Shown piece by piece: positions 53,297-62,048 of a stretch of 64,000 nucleotides of DNA (within the stretch, counting starts at the first letter, position 1; every line of letters begins with the position of its first letter). The stretch lies in assembly GCA_021773175.1 (NCBI GenBank), contig JAJFKO010000043.1:124001-188000 (forward strand), in the 5' to 3' direction. The translations under genes were made by a program, and so were the position numbers. A model generated the notes under the pieces. The model saw only the letters and a program-made list of their open reading frames with translations, was not told the DNA's origin and did no database searches. The stretch is from Gammaproteobacteria bacterium. GTDB taxonomy: Bacteria; Pseudomonadota; Gammaproteobacteria; JAJFKO01.

Positions 53297-54886
53297 CTAT
53301 TTAACTTCTGGAGGCGTTTCAAATGAATGGTATGGCGGTGGCGATGGTAATGTCCACTCTAAACCATGCGAGCCTTCCCATACTTCCATTGTTGCTTGTT
53401 TGCCTTTGTAACGCGAGTAGATCAAGTTAAAGACAAAGATTAATTGGGTGATTCCAAACACAAAAGCACCAAGACTTGCTATCCAATTAAAGTCAGCAAA
53501 TTGTAACGCATAATCAGGAATACGACGCGGCATACCTGCTAAGCCTAAAAAGTGCATTGGAAAGAAAGTTACATTCATGGAAATCAATGATAACCAGAAA
53601 TGCCATTTACCCAAGGCTTCATTGTACATACGTCCTGTCCATTTTGGATACCAGTAATAGACACCAGTAAACAATGCAAACAACGAACCAGAAACTAATA
53701 CGTAGTGGAAATGCGCCACCACGAAATAGGTATCTTGGTATTGGAAGTCAGCAGGGGCGATAGCCAACATCAAGCCTGAAAAACCGCCAATGGTAAATAA
53801 GACGATGAAGGCTAATGCAAATAACATGGGGGTTTCAAATGTTAACGAGCCTTTATACATGGTGCTTACCCAGTTAAAGACTTTAACCCCGGTTGGTACG
53901 GCAACTAACATGGTGACATACATAAAAAACAATTCAGCGCTTAATGTAATGCCTGTCGTAAACATGTGATGCGCCCAAACAAGAAATGATAATACTGCAA
54001 TACAAATGGTTGCATAAATCATCATGTTGCGACCGAACAATGGTTTTCGACTGAAGGTTGGTACCACTTCAGAAACAATCCCGAAGGCGGGTAAAATTAA
54101 GATGTACACTTCAGGGTGACCAAAAAACCAAAAGATATGTTGGAATAGTAAGGGATCACCACCACCAGCAGCATTAAAGAAACTTGTTCCAAAATGGCGG
54201 TCAGTTAACAGCATGGTAACGGCACCAGCTAAGATAGGCATAACAGCCAGTAATAAAAATGCCGTGATTAACCACGTCCAAACAAAGATTGGCATTTTCA
54301 TCATTTTCATGCTTGGTGCACGTAAGTTAAGAATCGTTACAATGATATTCAATGAGCCTAAAATGGATGACATCCCCATCATATGTACCGAGAAAATGAA
54401 GAAGTCAGTACTAGGCGGACCATAGGTTGATGATAATGGCGCATAGAAAGTCCAACCAAAATCAGGTGCTCCACCTTTCATAAATAATGTGCTGGTTAAC
54501 AGCGTAAAAGCAAAGGGTAGAATCCAAAAGCTTAAGTTGTTTAAGCGTGGTAGAGCCATATCCGGCGCACCAATCATCATCGGTACCATCCAGTTCGCAA
54601 AACCAACGGTTGCTGGCATAATGACCCCGAAAACCATAATCAAACCGTGTAAGGTTGTCATTTGGTTAAAGAAGTGAGGATTAACGATCTGTAAGCCTGG
54701 GATCCACAATTCAGCACGGATCACCATTGCCATTGCTCCGGCAACAAAGAACATAAAGCAAGACATCACTAAATATAATGTTCCGATATCTTTATGGTTG
54801 GTTGTAAATAACCAACGTGCAATCCAGCCGATAATACCCGGGCGACGATCTGGTCCGTGGTGTGCGTGTACGACAGCCTCAGTCAT
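53297..54886 (-). CDS. coxA: Cytochrome c oxidase subunit I (aa3/caa3 type)
   Basis: A 529-residue protein with about 12 membrane helices. The active-site WFFGHPEVYILILPAFG contains the CuB His and the cross-linked Tyr. HHMFTTG supplies two more CuB His residues, and VVAHFHYVLVSGS supplies the haem a/a3 His pair. D-channel residues are visible in the FGVIMPATVGFANWMVP region. It reduces oxygen to water and pumps protons. It overlaps coxB by one base. Confidence 0.98.
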   Translation of the reverse strand: MTEAVVHAHHGPDRRPGIIGWIARWLFTTNHKDIGTLYLVMSCFMFFVAGAMAMVIRAELWIPGLQIVNPHFFNQMTTLHGLIMVFGVIMPATVGFANWMVPMMIGAPDMALPRLNNLSFWILPFAFTLLTSTLFMKGGAPDFGWTFYAPLSSTYGPPSTDFFIFSVHMMGMSSILGSLNIIVTILNLRAPSMKMMKMPIFVWTWLITAFLLLAVMPILAGAVTMLLTDRHFGTSFFNAAGGGDPLLFQHIFWFFGHPEVYILILPAFGIVSEVVPTFSRKPLFGRNMMIYATICIAVLSFLVWAHHMFTTGITLSAELFFMYVTMLVAVPTGVKVFNWVSTMYKGSLTFETPMLFALAFIVLFTIGGFSGLMLAIAPADFQYQDTYFVVAHFHYVLVSGSLFALFTGVYYWYPKWTGRMYNEALGKWHFWLSLISMNVTFFPMHFLGLAGMPRRIPDYALQFADFNWIASLGAFVFGITQLIFVFNLIYSRYKGKQATMEVWEGSHGLEWTLPSPPPYHSFETPPEVK

Positions 54887-56124
54887 TATTTCTCTCCTTG
54901 TGACGAACTATTTTTTTTCGTTGTAGTATTAGGTTTAGTAATCTTTGCGTTGTGTAATTTCTTCAATTCTTCAGATGTATACATGTGACGTTGTACGGCA
55001 CGACGTTTAGCAACATCAGAAGGTTCTACAACATCACCGGTATTGTTACTCCACGCATTACGTTCGTAAGTTGTAATCGCAGCGATATCAACATCATTAA
55101 GTTGTTTACCAAATGCCTGCATCGCAGTACCTGGTATACCATCGAGAATAATATCAATGTGGCGTGAAATTGGTTTGCCCGTTGCAACCGAACTTCCTGC
55201 TAGCGCAGGGAAGGTTGGCGGCATACCACTACCATCAACTTTATGGCAAACCGCACAGTATGTATCGTAACGTTGTTTACCTAGTTTCATTAATTCTTCA
55301 GATGTCCATTTCTTTTCAACATCGGTTGTTGTTGCTGTTTTGTGTTCAGATTTTTGTTTTTTCAGCCATGCTTGGTAGTCTTTTTCTGTTTTAGCAATAA
55401 CGACAATTGGCATGAAGCCATGGTGTATGCCACATAACTCTGCGCATTGGCCACGGTAAATTCCGGGTTTATTAATACGCGCCCATGCTTCATTAATGAA
55501 TCCTGGCAACGCATCTTTTTTTACGCCAAACGCAGGAACCCACCACGAGTGAATAACGTCATTGGATGTAATAAGAAAACGAATTTTTTTATGAATAGGT
55601 ACGACAAGAGGATGATCAACTTCTAATAGATACCATTTATTTTTCTTCTGTTTATTATTGATTTCAGAATAAGGGGTAGAAAGATTACTAAAAAAACTAA
55701 TACCTTCATTTAAGTATTGGTATTCCCATTTCCATTGATACCCTGTAATTTTAATAGTCATAGCAGGATTACTATCATCATACATGCGGTAAAGTACGGT
55801 CGTTGCAGGCACGGCCATCACAACTAAAATTAGAAAAGGCACTACAGCCCAAATAATTTCGACCCAAGTATTTTCATGAAACTGTGCTGCTTGATGCCCT
55901 CTAGATTTACGATGCATGACCAGAGAATATCCCATTACACCAAAGACAATTACTCCGATCACAACACAGATCCAAAGGATCGTCATGTGTAAATCATAAA
56001 TATCATGACTCATTGGCGTGACGCCCACAGGCATATTAAGTGATGATTTTGCTAGTGCACTCACAGACAATACTAGTGATGATAGCAATAACAAAGATTG
56101 AAATAGTTTGCGCTTCAGCCGCAT
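54886..56124 (-). CDS. coxB: Cytochrome c oxidase subunit II with fused cytochrome c domain (caa3 type)
   Basis: A 412-residue exported membrane protein. A signal peptide and two helices are followed by the cupredoxin domain with the CuA site: HSWWVPAFGVKKDALPG, then CAELCGIHHGFMP. The C-terminal part (about 285-390) adds a cytochrome c domain with CxxCH (YDTYCAVCHKVDGSG) and a downstream Met in GTAMQAFG, so the enzyme is caa3. The c domain needs the Ccm system encoded in the same window. It is the first gene of the oxidase operon. Confidence 0.97.
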   Translation of the reverse strand: MRLKRKLFQSLLLLSSLVLSVSALAKSSLNMPVGVTPMSHDIYDLHMTILWICVVIGVIVFGVMGYSLVMHRKSRGHQAAQFHENTWVEIIWAVVPFLILVVMAVPATTVLYRMYDDSNPAMTIKITGYQWKWEYQYLNEGISFFSNLSTPYSEINNKQKKNKWYLLEVDHPLVVPIHKKIRFLITSNDVIHSWWVPAFGVKKDALPGFINEAWARINKPGIYRGQCAELCGIHHGFMPIVVIAKTEKDYQAWLKKQKSEHKTATTTDVEKKWTSEELMKLGKQRYDTYCAVCHKVDGSGMPPTFPALAGSSVATGKPISRHIDIILDGIPGTAMQAFGKQLNDVDIAAITTYERNAWSNNTGDVVEPSDVAKRRAVQRHMYTSEELKKLHNAKITKPNTTTKKNSSSQGEK

Positions 56125-56230
56125 TAGAGGTTCTCCTTGTTTAGCCTAATAACAAGACTTGGGCTAAAAGTTTGCCGTAAGTCATCGCGATTATGTAATA
56201 GGCGAAATTATTATTTTTCCTGCAGCGCAA

Positions 56231-56259
56231 AGATTACTGCCAGAAGAGCTTCAAGTCAA
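56231..56259 (-). promoter_or_regulatory. Candidate promoter of coxB
   Basis: On the minus strand TTGACT (56259-56254) and TAATCT (56236-56231) are separated by 17 bases, giving a leader of about 100 bases before the coxB ATG. This lies between coxB and the palindromic repeat copy at 56376. No binding site for a known regulator is obvious. Confidence 0.45.
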
Positions 56260-56375
56260 TGATTTCGCTTTAAAAAACAGAAACAACGGTTTGATAAATG
56301 AGGGCTTTATTAAAAATTGATAGAGTTTTGTTCGGCTTGAGCGTGAATAAGGCAATATGATTAGGTTGCGTTGAC

Positions 56376-56495
56376 GGGACTTAAGCAAAATGCCAAGGTC
56401 GAGGCAGTTATGCTCTCAAAATAACTGATAGTATACAACATAAGATACGTGAGGTTTTTTGAGAGCATAATTAACGAAGAGATTGGTGTTTAGCG
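56376..56495 (+). repeat. Nested palindromic repeat, copy 3 of 3
   Basis: Same order of blocks as the 16050 copy: GGGACTTA, GCCAAGGTCGAGGCA, CTGATAGTATAC, TTAACGAAGAGATTGG and GGAAGTCCT. The outer arms have decayed, but the inner 12-base arms (56410-56421 and 56457-56468, ATGCTCTCAAAA) are perfect although they differ from copy 1. It lies about 250 bases upstream of coxB. The remaining 56496-56652 stretch shows nothing I can support. Confidence 0.8.
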
Positions 56496-56652
56496 GAAGT
56501 CCTGATTGAATTTAATAGCGAAGATTATATGTAGAACGCCTGATTTGCTGAACTAGGATGGTTGATTGCGTAAACAATAGTGGTGATATAATTTTACTCT
56601 CCATATGTTTGAAAAAAATATGCCTAAACGTATGCGGCCGCTATAAACTCAT

Positions 56653-57162
56653 TTAACTAACAGATAGATAAATCAAGGTTAGAATACCCCAAATAAGTAA
56701 GAAGAAGTGAGTTTGTTGTGCTGCTTCAATACCATCTTTATTTCGATACCATTGGCTAGCAATTAATAAGCCAGCCCAGATAGTGATGAAGCCTAATACG
56801 GCAATATGGGCAAGCGTATTGGCAAAGCCTCCTGCGACCACACCAAAAATGCCAAGAAATAAAAATAATGCAGCAAGCCACAATAGAACGGCAACAATGA
56901 TTTCTGCAGTGACTAATCTTCGAAAGAAGCGTTGTTTGGTTTCTAAGTTGATGGTGCGTTGAGTAGATATGTCGTTATCGATTTCAGCAATGCGTTCTTT
57001 CGTTTTATCTAAGCTGAGAATACGATCAAACTCATCTTCTTTACATGTGGATTTGTTCCGATGATTACGGATAGCAACCGTTAACCAAAGTGCTTCAAGT
57101 GCAACGACTGCTGATTGACAAAATAAAACAATCCATTGATACCATTCCATCATGCTAATCAT
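56653..57162 (-). CDS. Four-helix membrane protein of unknown function
   Basis: A 169-residue protein with one N-terminal helix (WIVLFCQSAVVALEALWLTVA), a charged cytoplasmic loop of about 50 residues with DEFDRILSLDKTKERIAEID, and three further helices. It is not recognised. The N-terminal part resembles small membrane proteins with a cytoplasmic coiled loop. Two Met codons (residues 1 and 4-5) could start it. It sits alone, divergent from the small secreted protein to its right. Confidence 0.55.
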   Translation of the reverse strand: MISMMEWYQWIVLFCQSAVVALEALWLTVAIRNHRNKSTCKEDEFDRILSLDKTKERIAEIDNDISTQRTINLETKQRFFRRLVTAEIIVAVLLWLAALFLFLGIFGVVAGGFANTLAHIAVLGFITIWAGLLIASQWYRNKDGIEAAQQTHFFLLIWGILTLIYLSVS

Positions 57163-57433
57163 CCTAGAGTTGATATTATTAAATAAAGTATAGACATCAT
57201 CTTAGATGACGATGTGAATTTAAGTTTTAAATTTGAGGTGATTTGAAGATATAGAAATAATATTTCAATAAATTAAAAGCTTACCAACAAATAATTTACC
57301 TCTACTTCGTTTTAAACATCAAGATAGCTTAATGAGAGGCTGCCTATGATATCAACCCATGTTTCGTTAACTGTTAATTTTTATGAGGTTTTCTTGGAAA
57401 ATCGAAATTATTGTCTATAATTATGGAGAATAT

Positions 57434-57781
57434 ATGATGAAGTATTTTAAATTAGCAACGTTAGTTAGTTTGTTGTTTGTATCAAGTATGGCAATGGCTC
57501 ATTGGACGCTCACTGTGAAAAATAATACTGGCGAGGATATAAAAATTCATGAGGTCATTCAAAACGGTGTTTACCACGCGTCCGATCTGTACGACCACTA
57601 TGTAGGTAAAACAATTCCTAATGGAGCTTCGAGTAGGTTTGATGTGCATTGGAAGACCTGTTTCGGTATTGAGTGTCTTGGCAAGATAACAGTCTGTATA
57701 AAGGGCAAGAAAAAAGTCTGTAACGTGGCAACATATAATCCTACAGTAAAGACGGTGTCATTTGGTCCTGGAGATCTTTAA
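57434..57781 (+). CDS. Small exported Cys-containing protein of unknown function
   Basis: A 115-residue protein with a clear signal peptide (YFKLATLVSLLFVSSMAMA, cleavage before HWTLTV). The mature domain of about 93 residues starts as a beta-strand pattern (WTLTVKNNTGEDIKIHEV) and ends with four Cys residues in a short region (CFGIECLGKITVCIKGKKKVC), likely two disulfides. The start is set by GGAGAA at 57425. It has its own terminator and no close operon partner. A role in the periplasm or as a Sec-secreted factor is possible but unproven. Confidence 0.65.
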   Translation: MMKYFKLATLVSLLFVSSMAMAHWTLTVKNNTGEDIKIHEVIQNGVYHASDLYDHYVGKTIPNGASSRFDVHWKTCFGIECLGKITVCIKGKKKVCNVATYNPTVKTVSFGPGDL

Positions 57782-57804
57782 TTTAAATTCTTTAGAGCCA
57801 TAAA

Positions 57805-57833
57805 CAAAGAACCGGCGTATAGCCGGTTCTTTG
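57805..57833. terminator. Bidirectional intrinsic terminator
   Basis: A perfect 12-base stem CAAAGAACCGGC (57805-57816) and its complement (57822-57833) around a 5-base loop. It lies between the end of the small exported gene (+) and the end of the cytochrome gene (-), with AT-rich sequence on both sides. Confidence 0.85.
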
Positions 57834-57863
57834 TGAATAACAACGTGTAGCGTTAACTCTGTA

Positions 57864-59462
57864 TTACCAGAGTGAATAATTACCTTTGCTGGTACTATGC
57901 TTTAACATGTATTTTGCAGCAGCAAGCACTTCTTTATTCGTACAGTGAGTACAATAACCACGAACATGGTTATCACCTTTACCACGATAAGAAAATTCTA
58001 ATACTTTAACGATACCTTGATGTTTAATCAGTGTATTCCAAACATCTTTATCGCCAAATTTAGGCGCGTTATGTTTACCGTCTGCATGACACGCTGCGCA
58101 AGTAGTATGATAAACTGCTTTACCAACTTTGGGGCTAAGCTTATGGACAGCGGGGATGCTTCCAGGTGCCGTTGGTACGATCATCATCGGTGCTTTGGCC
58201 CAACTGGTTAAGCTACGATGAACCATATACTCTACAACAGCACGAATTTGCGCATTCGAGCAGGTCATACAAGTACCTTTAGGCGGCATTTGATTGTAAC
58301 CGATAATGGCACGCTTAATGATAAGCGGTATGCCTTGGTTCTTAATGCGTAATTCCCAATACGCAGTATCACCTAGTTTCGGTGCACCTAAAACACCATC
58401 ATCGTGACAGGCAGAACAACTTTTCTCATAGATGTCACGGACTGATGATGATGTGATTTGTTTGGTTTTAGCGGCTTCTGGTTCAACCGCTTTAACGGAT
58501 TTTAAGTAGGTAGCAATCGCTCGCAAATCTTTGTCGGTTAAATATTTTAAACTATCATGATTGGCTTCAGCCATAGGTCCTAATACTTGGCCTTGATCGC
58601 CAAGCAACATACCTTTTTTGAAAACCTGAACTATTTGATCGACGGAATAACCTTTCAATGCGCCAGAGGTAATATTAGGAGCCCAGTAACCTTGTAACAA
58701 TGCTCCACCTAAGTAATCACTATTATTTGGAATGCCGAGTAGTTGCGATGTATGACACATTGAACAGTGTCCCAAGCCCTTTACTAAATAAGCGCCACGA
58801 TTCCATGCTGCAGATTTTTTAGGGTTTGGTTTGAATTGACCTTCATTCCAGTAGAAGTACAATATTTTCCAACCATACTGTAATAAACGAACATTGGTTG
58901 GAAAAATAAGCTTATTGGCTTTATTTTTTTGATGTGCAGCTGGGATATGATTTAAATAAGCCCTGATAGCGAGTAAATCTTTGGTTGTGATTTTATTAAA
59001 GTACATAAAAGGGAAGGCTGGGTAGAGGTTTTCACCTTTAGCACCAATGCCGTGATGCATAGCATTAATAAATTGTTTGTCGGTCCAACTGCCGATACCG
59101 TATTTTTTATCCGGAGTAATGTTAGGCGTGAAGAAGGTACCAAATGGAGGTACAACTAAACCTCGTCCACCAGCAAATGGTTTAGCATTGGTTTTTGTTT
59201 CGGTATGGCAGGCAATACAGTCGCCAACTTTAGCAAGATATTCACCGCGTTTGATCAGCTTAACATTATCACCGGGTTTTAAGACAAGTTTTGGGTATGT
59301 TGGAAATTGCCCTGGGATGAAATCTTTTTTTAGATTTACATAAGCAAAACTCGGCCCGCTAGCTAGAAATAGCACCGACAGAGTAAGAAACATGAGGAGT
59401 GTTTTGGTCATTAGAGGCTTATGGAGCTTACTTGTTTTTTTTCGTTCACCAGTAAATATCAT
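57864..59462 (-). CDS. Exported four-haem cytochrome c (two class-I domains plus two c5-like domains)
   Basis: A 532-residue protein with a signal peptide (MTKTLLMFLTLSVLFLASGPSFA after a basic stretch). There are four CxxCH sites in order: CIACH, CSMCH, CSACH and CAACH. The first two domains resemble the dihaem cytochrome subunit of membrane alcohol or gluconate dehydrogenases (GGRGLVVPPFGTFFTPNITPD). The last two resemble cytochrome c5, each with the extra Cys pair (CMTCSNAQ, CTHCTNKE). The start at 59462 has GGGAGAGAC just upstream; an ATG 39 bases earlier is in frame. It probably shuttles electrons to the caa3 oxidase and needs Ccm. No partner dehydrogenase is adjacent. Confidence 0.85.
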   Translation of the reverse strand: MIFTGERKKTSKLHKPLMTKTLLMFLTLSVLFLASGPSFAYVNLKKDFIPGQFPTYPKLVLKPGDNVKLIKRGEYLAKVGDCIACHTETKTNAKPFAGGRGLVVPPFGTFFTPNITPDKKYGIGSWTDKQFINAMHHGIGAKGENLYPAFPFMYFNKITTKDLLAIRAYLNHIPAAHQKNKANKLIFPTNVRLLQYGWKILYFYWNEGQFKPNPKKSAAWNRGAYLVKGLGHCSMCHTSQLLGIPNNSDYLGGALLQGYWAPNITSGALKGYSVDQIVQVFKKGMLLGDQGQVLGPMAEANHDSLKYLTDKDLRAIATYLKSVKAVEPEAAKTKQITSSSVRDIYEKSCSACHDDGVLGAPKLGDTAYWELRIKNQGIPLIIKRAIIGYNQMPPKGTCMTCSNAQIRAVVEYMVHRSLTSWAKAPMMIVPTAPGSIPAVHKLSPKVGKAVYHTTCAACHADGKHNAPKFGDKDVWNTLIKHQGIVKVLEFSYRGKGDNHVRGYCTHCTNKEVLAAAKYMLKHSTSKGNYSLW

Positions 59463-59617
59463 TAAATGTCTCTCCCGATCATTAAATTGAGCTTGCGACA
59501 TTTTAATAAGTATCAGTTATTTTGCAATCAATATTCTTTAAATATATGAATTATTTACTATAAAAAGACAAGAGATGTAGTTAAACAAGGTGTGTTTCTG
59601 GTTAAATTTTGTTTTAA

Positions 59618-59663
59618 AAAAGATATCTTCAAACCGACATTAATCGGTCGGAAGATATCTTTT
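59618..59663 (-). terminator. Intrinsic terminator of the icmW-icmX operon
   Basis: 13-base arms AAAAGATATCTTC (59618-59630) and its complement (59651-59663), with an additional inner ACCGA/TCGGT stem. On the minus strand the stem runs into TTTTTTAAAAC. It begins 8 bases past the icmX stop. Confidence 0.85.
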
Positions 59664-59670
59664 GCTCTTA

Positions 59671-60798
59671 TTAGCTTTGCTTTGTTTTCTCTTTCAATTC
59701 TAACTCTTTCATTTTTTCTTTTTGCAGCTTTTGCTGAATAGGGGCAATAAATATTGCACTTTTTGAGCGGGTCAAGTTTAACTGTTGTGTTTCTTGAGTA
59801 ATTTGTAGTTCCAAAGCTGATGCAACCGCTAGCTGTCGTTCTTGTAGCATATGCTGTTGATATAGTTCATAGCGAACTTCAGCTAAAAGTTCTACGGTCA
59901 TGCGCTGTAATTTAGTTGGAGATGCTGTGCTTACTGATTTAAACCATTTATGTGAATTATTACCGCTAATACGACGAGTGGCCATAATTTTATCGAGAGC
60001 ATCGGGGCTTAAGTGTTGAGTGTCTCGGCCGTTAATTTTTTTAGGTAAACCAACCGTTGTTAAATCTATTTTCTGAACGTTATTTTGGCTGCTTGTTTTC
60101 TGAGCTGGTGTGTGTTGCGAATAAATATAAAAAAGTTGATCTAAGCCCGCTGATAAAGCGGCCATATAGTTGCGTAATTCAACACGGTAGCGTTGCATTT
60201 TAGGTGTATTGGCATTAGGGTTTTTGTTTGGATTAGGTCCTTCCCCTGACGTAAAAGGAATAGTGGTGCCAGAAACAAAACTAATGAAATTCTTTGCTGC
60301 TAATTGTTGTTGTGCAGTGTAGTTATTGTGATTTAGTAATGATGATGCAGAGAAACTCGCATTTTCAGGGATGGTTGTTTTTTTACCGCCGCCGCCGAAA
60401 ATCGAGTGTTGTTTACTACAATCTGCCGTGAAATCCGAACCACAAAGACTTGCATATTTTTGTATGAACTTGGCTTCATTGCTCGCAGTTAATAATGCTT
60501 TTAAATAATTTTGAGCTGACAGCGTCGCTGTTTCATTTGCTGCGGGCTCAACGGTGGAAATCTGCACGTTATTTGTGGCTTGTGTGCCTGCCGCAAATGA
60601 ATTTGGTTGATAGAGTAGCTTTGCTTTTTCTTTTGTTGCATTTTTAGAAATGGTGGTAACATTTTGATCTAACTTGTTAACTGCCTTAACAACGTCACAA
60701 GTAGAGCATTTTGCATAAACTGCAGGTTGTAAGGCAATAAAGCTAATTACTAAGGTGCTTGCAAAGAGAACGCTTCTGAGGTTATGGATTTTACGCAT
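59671..60798 (-). CDS. icmX: Dot/Icm secretion system protein IcmX (periplasmic)
   Basis: A 375-residue exported protein with a signal peptide (SVLFASTLVISFIALQPAVYA) and a CSTCD pair just after it. The mature part is largely helical and polar, with a Lys/Glu-rich C-terminal tail (KEKMKELELKEKTK). In Legionella icmX lies downstream of icmW on the strand opposite icmV-dotA, exactly as here, and encodes an exported protein of about 466 residues. The assignment rests on this synteny and topology more than on motifs. The protein is about 90 residues shorter than the Legionella one. Confidence 0.75.
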   Translation of the reverse strand: MRKIHNLRSVLFASTLVISFIALQPAVYAKCSTCDVVKAVNKLDQNVTTISKNATKEKAKLLYQPNSFAAGTQATNNVQISTVEPAANETATLSAQNYLKALLTASNEAKFIQKYASLCGSDFTADCSKQHSIFGGGGKKTTIPENASFSASSLLNHNNYTAQQQLAAKNFISFVSGTTIPFTSGEGPNPNKNPNANTPKMQRYRVELRNYMAALSAGLDQLFYIYSQHTPAQKTSSQNNVQKIDLTTVGLPKKINGRDTQHLSPDALDKIMATRRISGNNSHKWFKSVSTASPTKLQRMTVELLAEVRYELYQQHMLQERQLAVASALELQITQETQQLNLTRSKSAIFIAPIQQKLQKEKMKELELKEKTKQS

Positions 60799-60830
60799 AA
60801 GATTTCCTTATATTTTTTAGCTGTTAGTGA

Positions 60831-61319
60831 TTAATAAACAATTGGGCTCTGATTTTGTTGTGTTGGTGGCGTACGGTTTTCTTGTTCTGTTTGTTGATTA
60901 GGTGCTTTAGGAGCAAAGATTGTATTGCTTGGCATTTGTTCTGTCGTTGGTGCTGTTTGTTGTTGTGGCACACGCCTGTTTTGTTGATTATTAAACTGCT
61001 GTTGTTTGCCAAATTGACTTTGTTGAGGTGCTGATGCACCTGTCATGTTAAATTGGGTATTGACATTTTTAGCCATATTTTTATCTAATTGTTTTGATGC
61101 ATCACATTGTTGTTGCTGTAACTGATAACAAAAGTTGTGTGCTTTACTGTCTCCTTGATAAGGGGCGCAGTTAGTTTCCATATTCTTACAAGGATCGATA
61201 GAAATACTCTGTGCATGAGTAAAGATAGGGTAGCTTGCGGCTAGAATAAAAACGGATACCAATGCAAAAATGGTTTTTTTGGTAAATTTCCGACCCTGTA
61301 TGGCTGTGGTTTTAATCAT
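60831..61319 (-). CDS. Exported Gln-rich protein inserted between icmW and icmX
   Basis: A 162-residue protein with an N-terminal signal sequence (FALVSVFILAASYPIFTHAQS). Two Cys-containing segments follow (DPCKNMETNCAPYQGDSKAHNFC and QQQCDAS). The last 90 residues are dominated by Gln, Asn, Pro and Thr and are probably disordered. It starts inside the icmW stop region (8-base overlap) and ends 32 bases before icmX, so it is in the same operon. Canonical Legionella has no gene here. It could be a periplasmic Dot/Icm accessory factor or a split-off N-terminal part of IcmX. Confidence 0.65.
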   Translation of the reverse strand: MIKTTAIQGRKFTKKTIFALVSVFILAASYPIFTHAQSISIDPCKNMETNCAPYQGDSKAHNFCYQLQQQQCDASKQLDKNMAKNVNTQFNMTGASAPQQSQFGKQQQFNNQQNRRVPQQQTAPTTEQMPSNTIFAPKAPNQQTEQENRTPPTQQNQSPIVY

Positions 61320-61764
61320 GTTCTTCTCCCTCTAATGCTTTCATAACAAGTTCTAATCGTTGTGAGGAAAATACCCGAGATAATAGACGCAAACGTTCGA
61401 AAACGATATTACGTCGTAAAAATAGACCGGGAGTATCTTCTGACATTTCACTGGATTCTTCTGCATGTATAAGTAATTTGGATGCGGCTCCTGGACGAGC
61501 AGTGTCTAGACATTGCATGAAGCGTAACGCGCGACCAGTTTTTACATTTGTGCATATTGTAATGAAATCATCTTCATTACCTAAATCGATATTATCAATA
61601 TTTTCCAGGTTCTCACCTAGCTTTTGAATAGCTGCTTCGACTTCAGGCTCTCCATCTTGAACCCAGTCTTCGACTGTTTCCATGAAGCAAATAACTCTAT
61701 GAATGGAAGGATCTTCATATTCAGCCCAGAATTGATGTACTGCTTGGATACTTAAGTCAGCCAT
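61312..61764 (-). CDS. icmW: Dot/Icm effector chaperone IcmW
   Basis: A 150-residue acidic cytosolic protein, the exact family length (151 in Legionella). It begins MADLSIQAVHQFWAEYEDPSIHRVI and contains FMETVEDWVQDGEPEVE, RALRFMQCLDTARPGAASKLL and a C-terminal LLSRVFSSQRLELVM, which I recognise as IcmW. With IcmS it binds effectors and brings them to the DotL coupling complex. It is divergently arranged from icmV across a 284-base gap. Confidence 0.95.
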   Translation of the reverse strand: MADLSIQAVHQFWAEYEDPSIHRVICFMETVEDWVQDGEPEVEAAIQKLGENLENIDNIDLGNEDDFITICTNVKTGRALRFMQCLDTARPGAASKLLIHAEESSEMSEDTPGLFLRRNIVFERLRLLSRVFSSQRLELVMKALEGEEHD

Positions 61765-62048
61765 GATGAGTGTATTTCCACAATAAATAAAGTTATATTA
61801 GTTTAAATGTAACGTGTCTAGACAAATTCCGCAAGCCATTAAGCCATAATAACGCGAGGGAAGATTGTTGTAAGGTGGTTTTAAAAACTTGTTTATTATG
61901 AATAAGATAAACTGGTAAACTTGCATTGATTAACGGATTATGTTGAAATACGTTATTCGCGCATGGATGAAAATTAACCTGGTCAAGGCTGCATGTTTTT
62001 TTAGTCAACGACAGTTGTATTGGTTATATTATTAATGAGGTAATAAAC
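61765..62048. promoter_or_regulatory. Divergent icmW / icmV intergenic region
   Basis: 284 bases must hold promoters for both operons. On the minus strand TTGTCT (61825-61820) and TAATAT (61800-61795) are 19 bases apart, a weak match. On the plus strand a TATATT lies about 25 bases before icmV without a good -35. No PmrA- or CpxR-type box like those of Legionella icm genes is visible by eye. GAGG at 62037 serves icmV. Confidence 0.4.

Noticed and set aside
61793-62008. 71-codon ORF on the minus strand between icmW and icmV
   Set aside because: It fills the divergent promoter region, has no ribosome-binding site, and its translation has no protein-like pattern.
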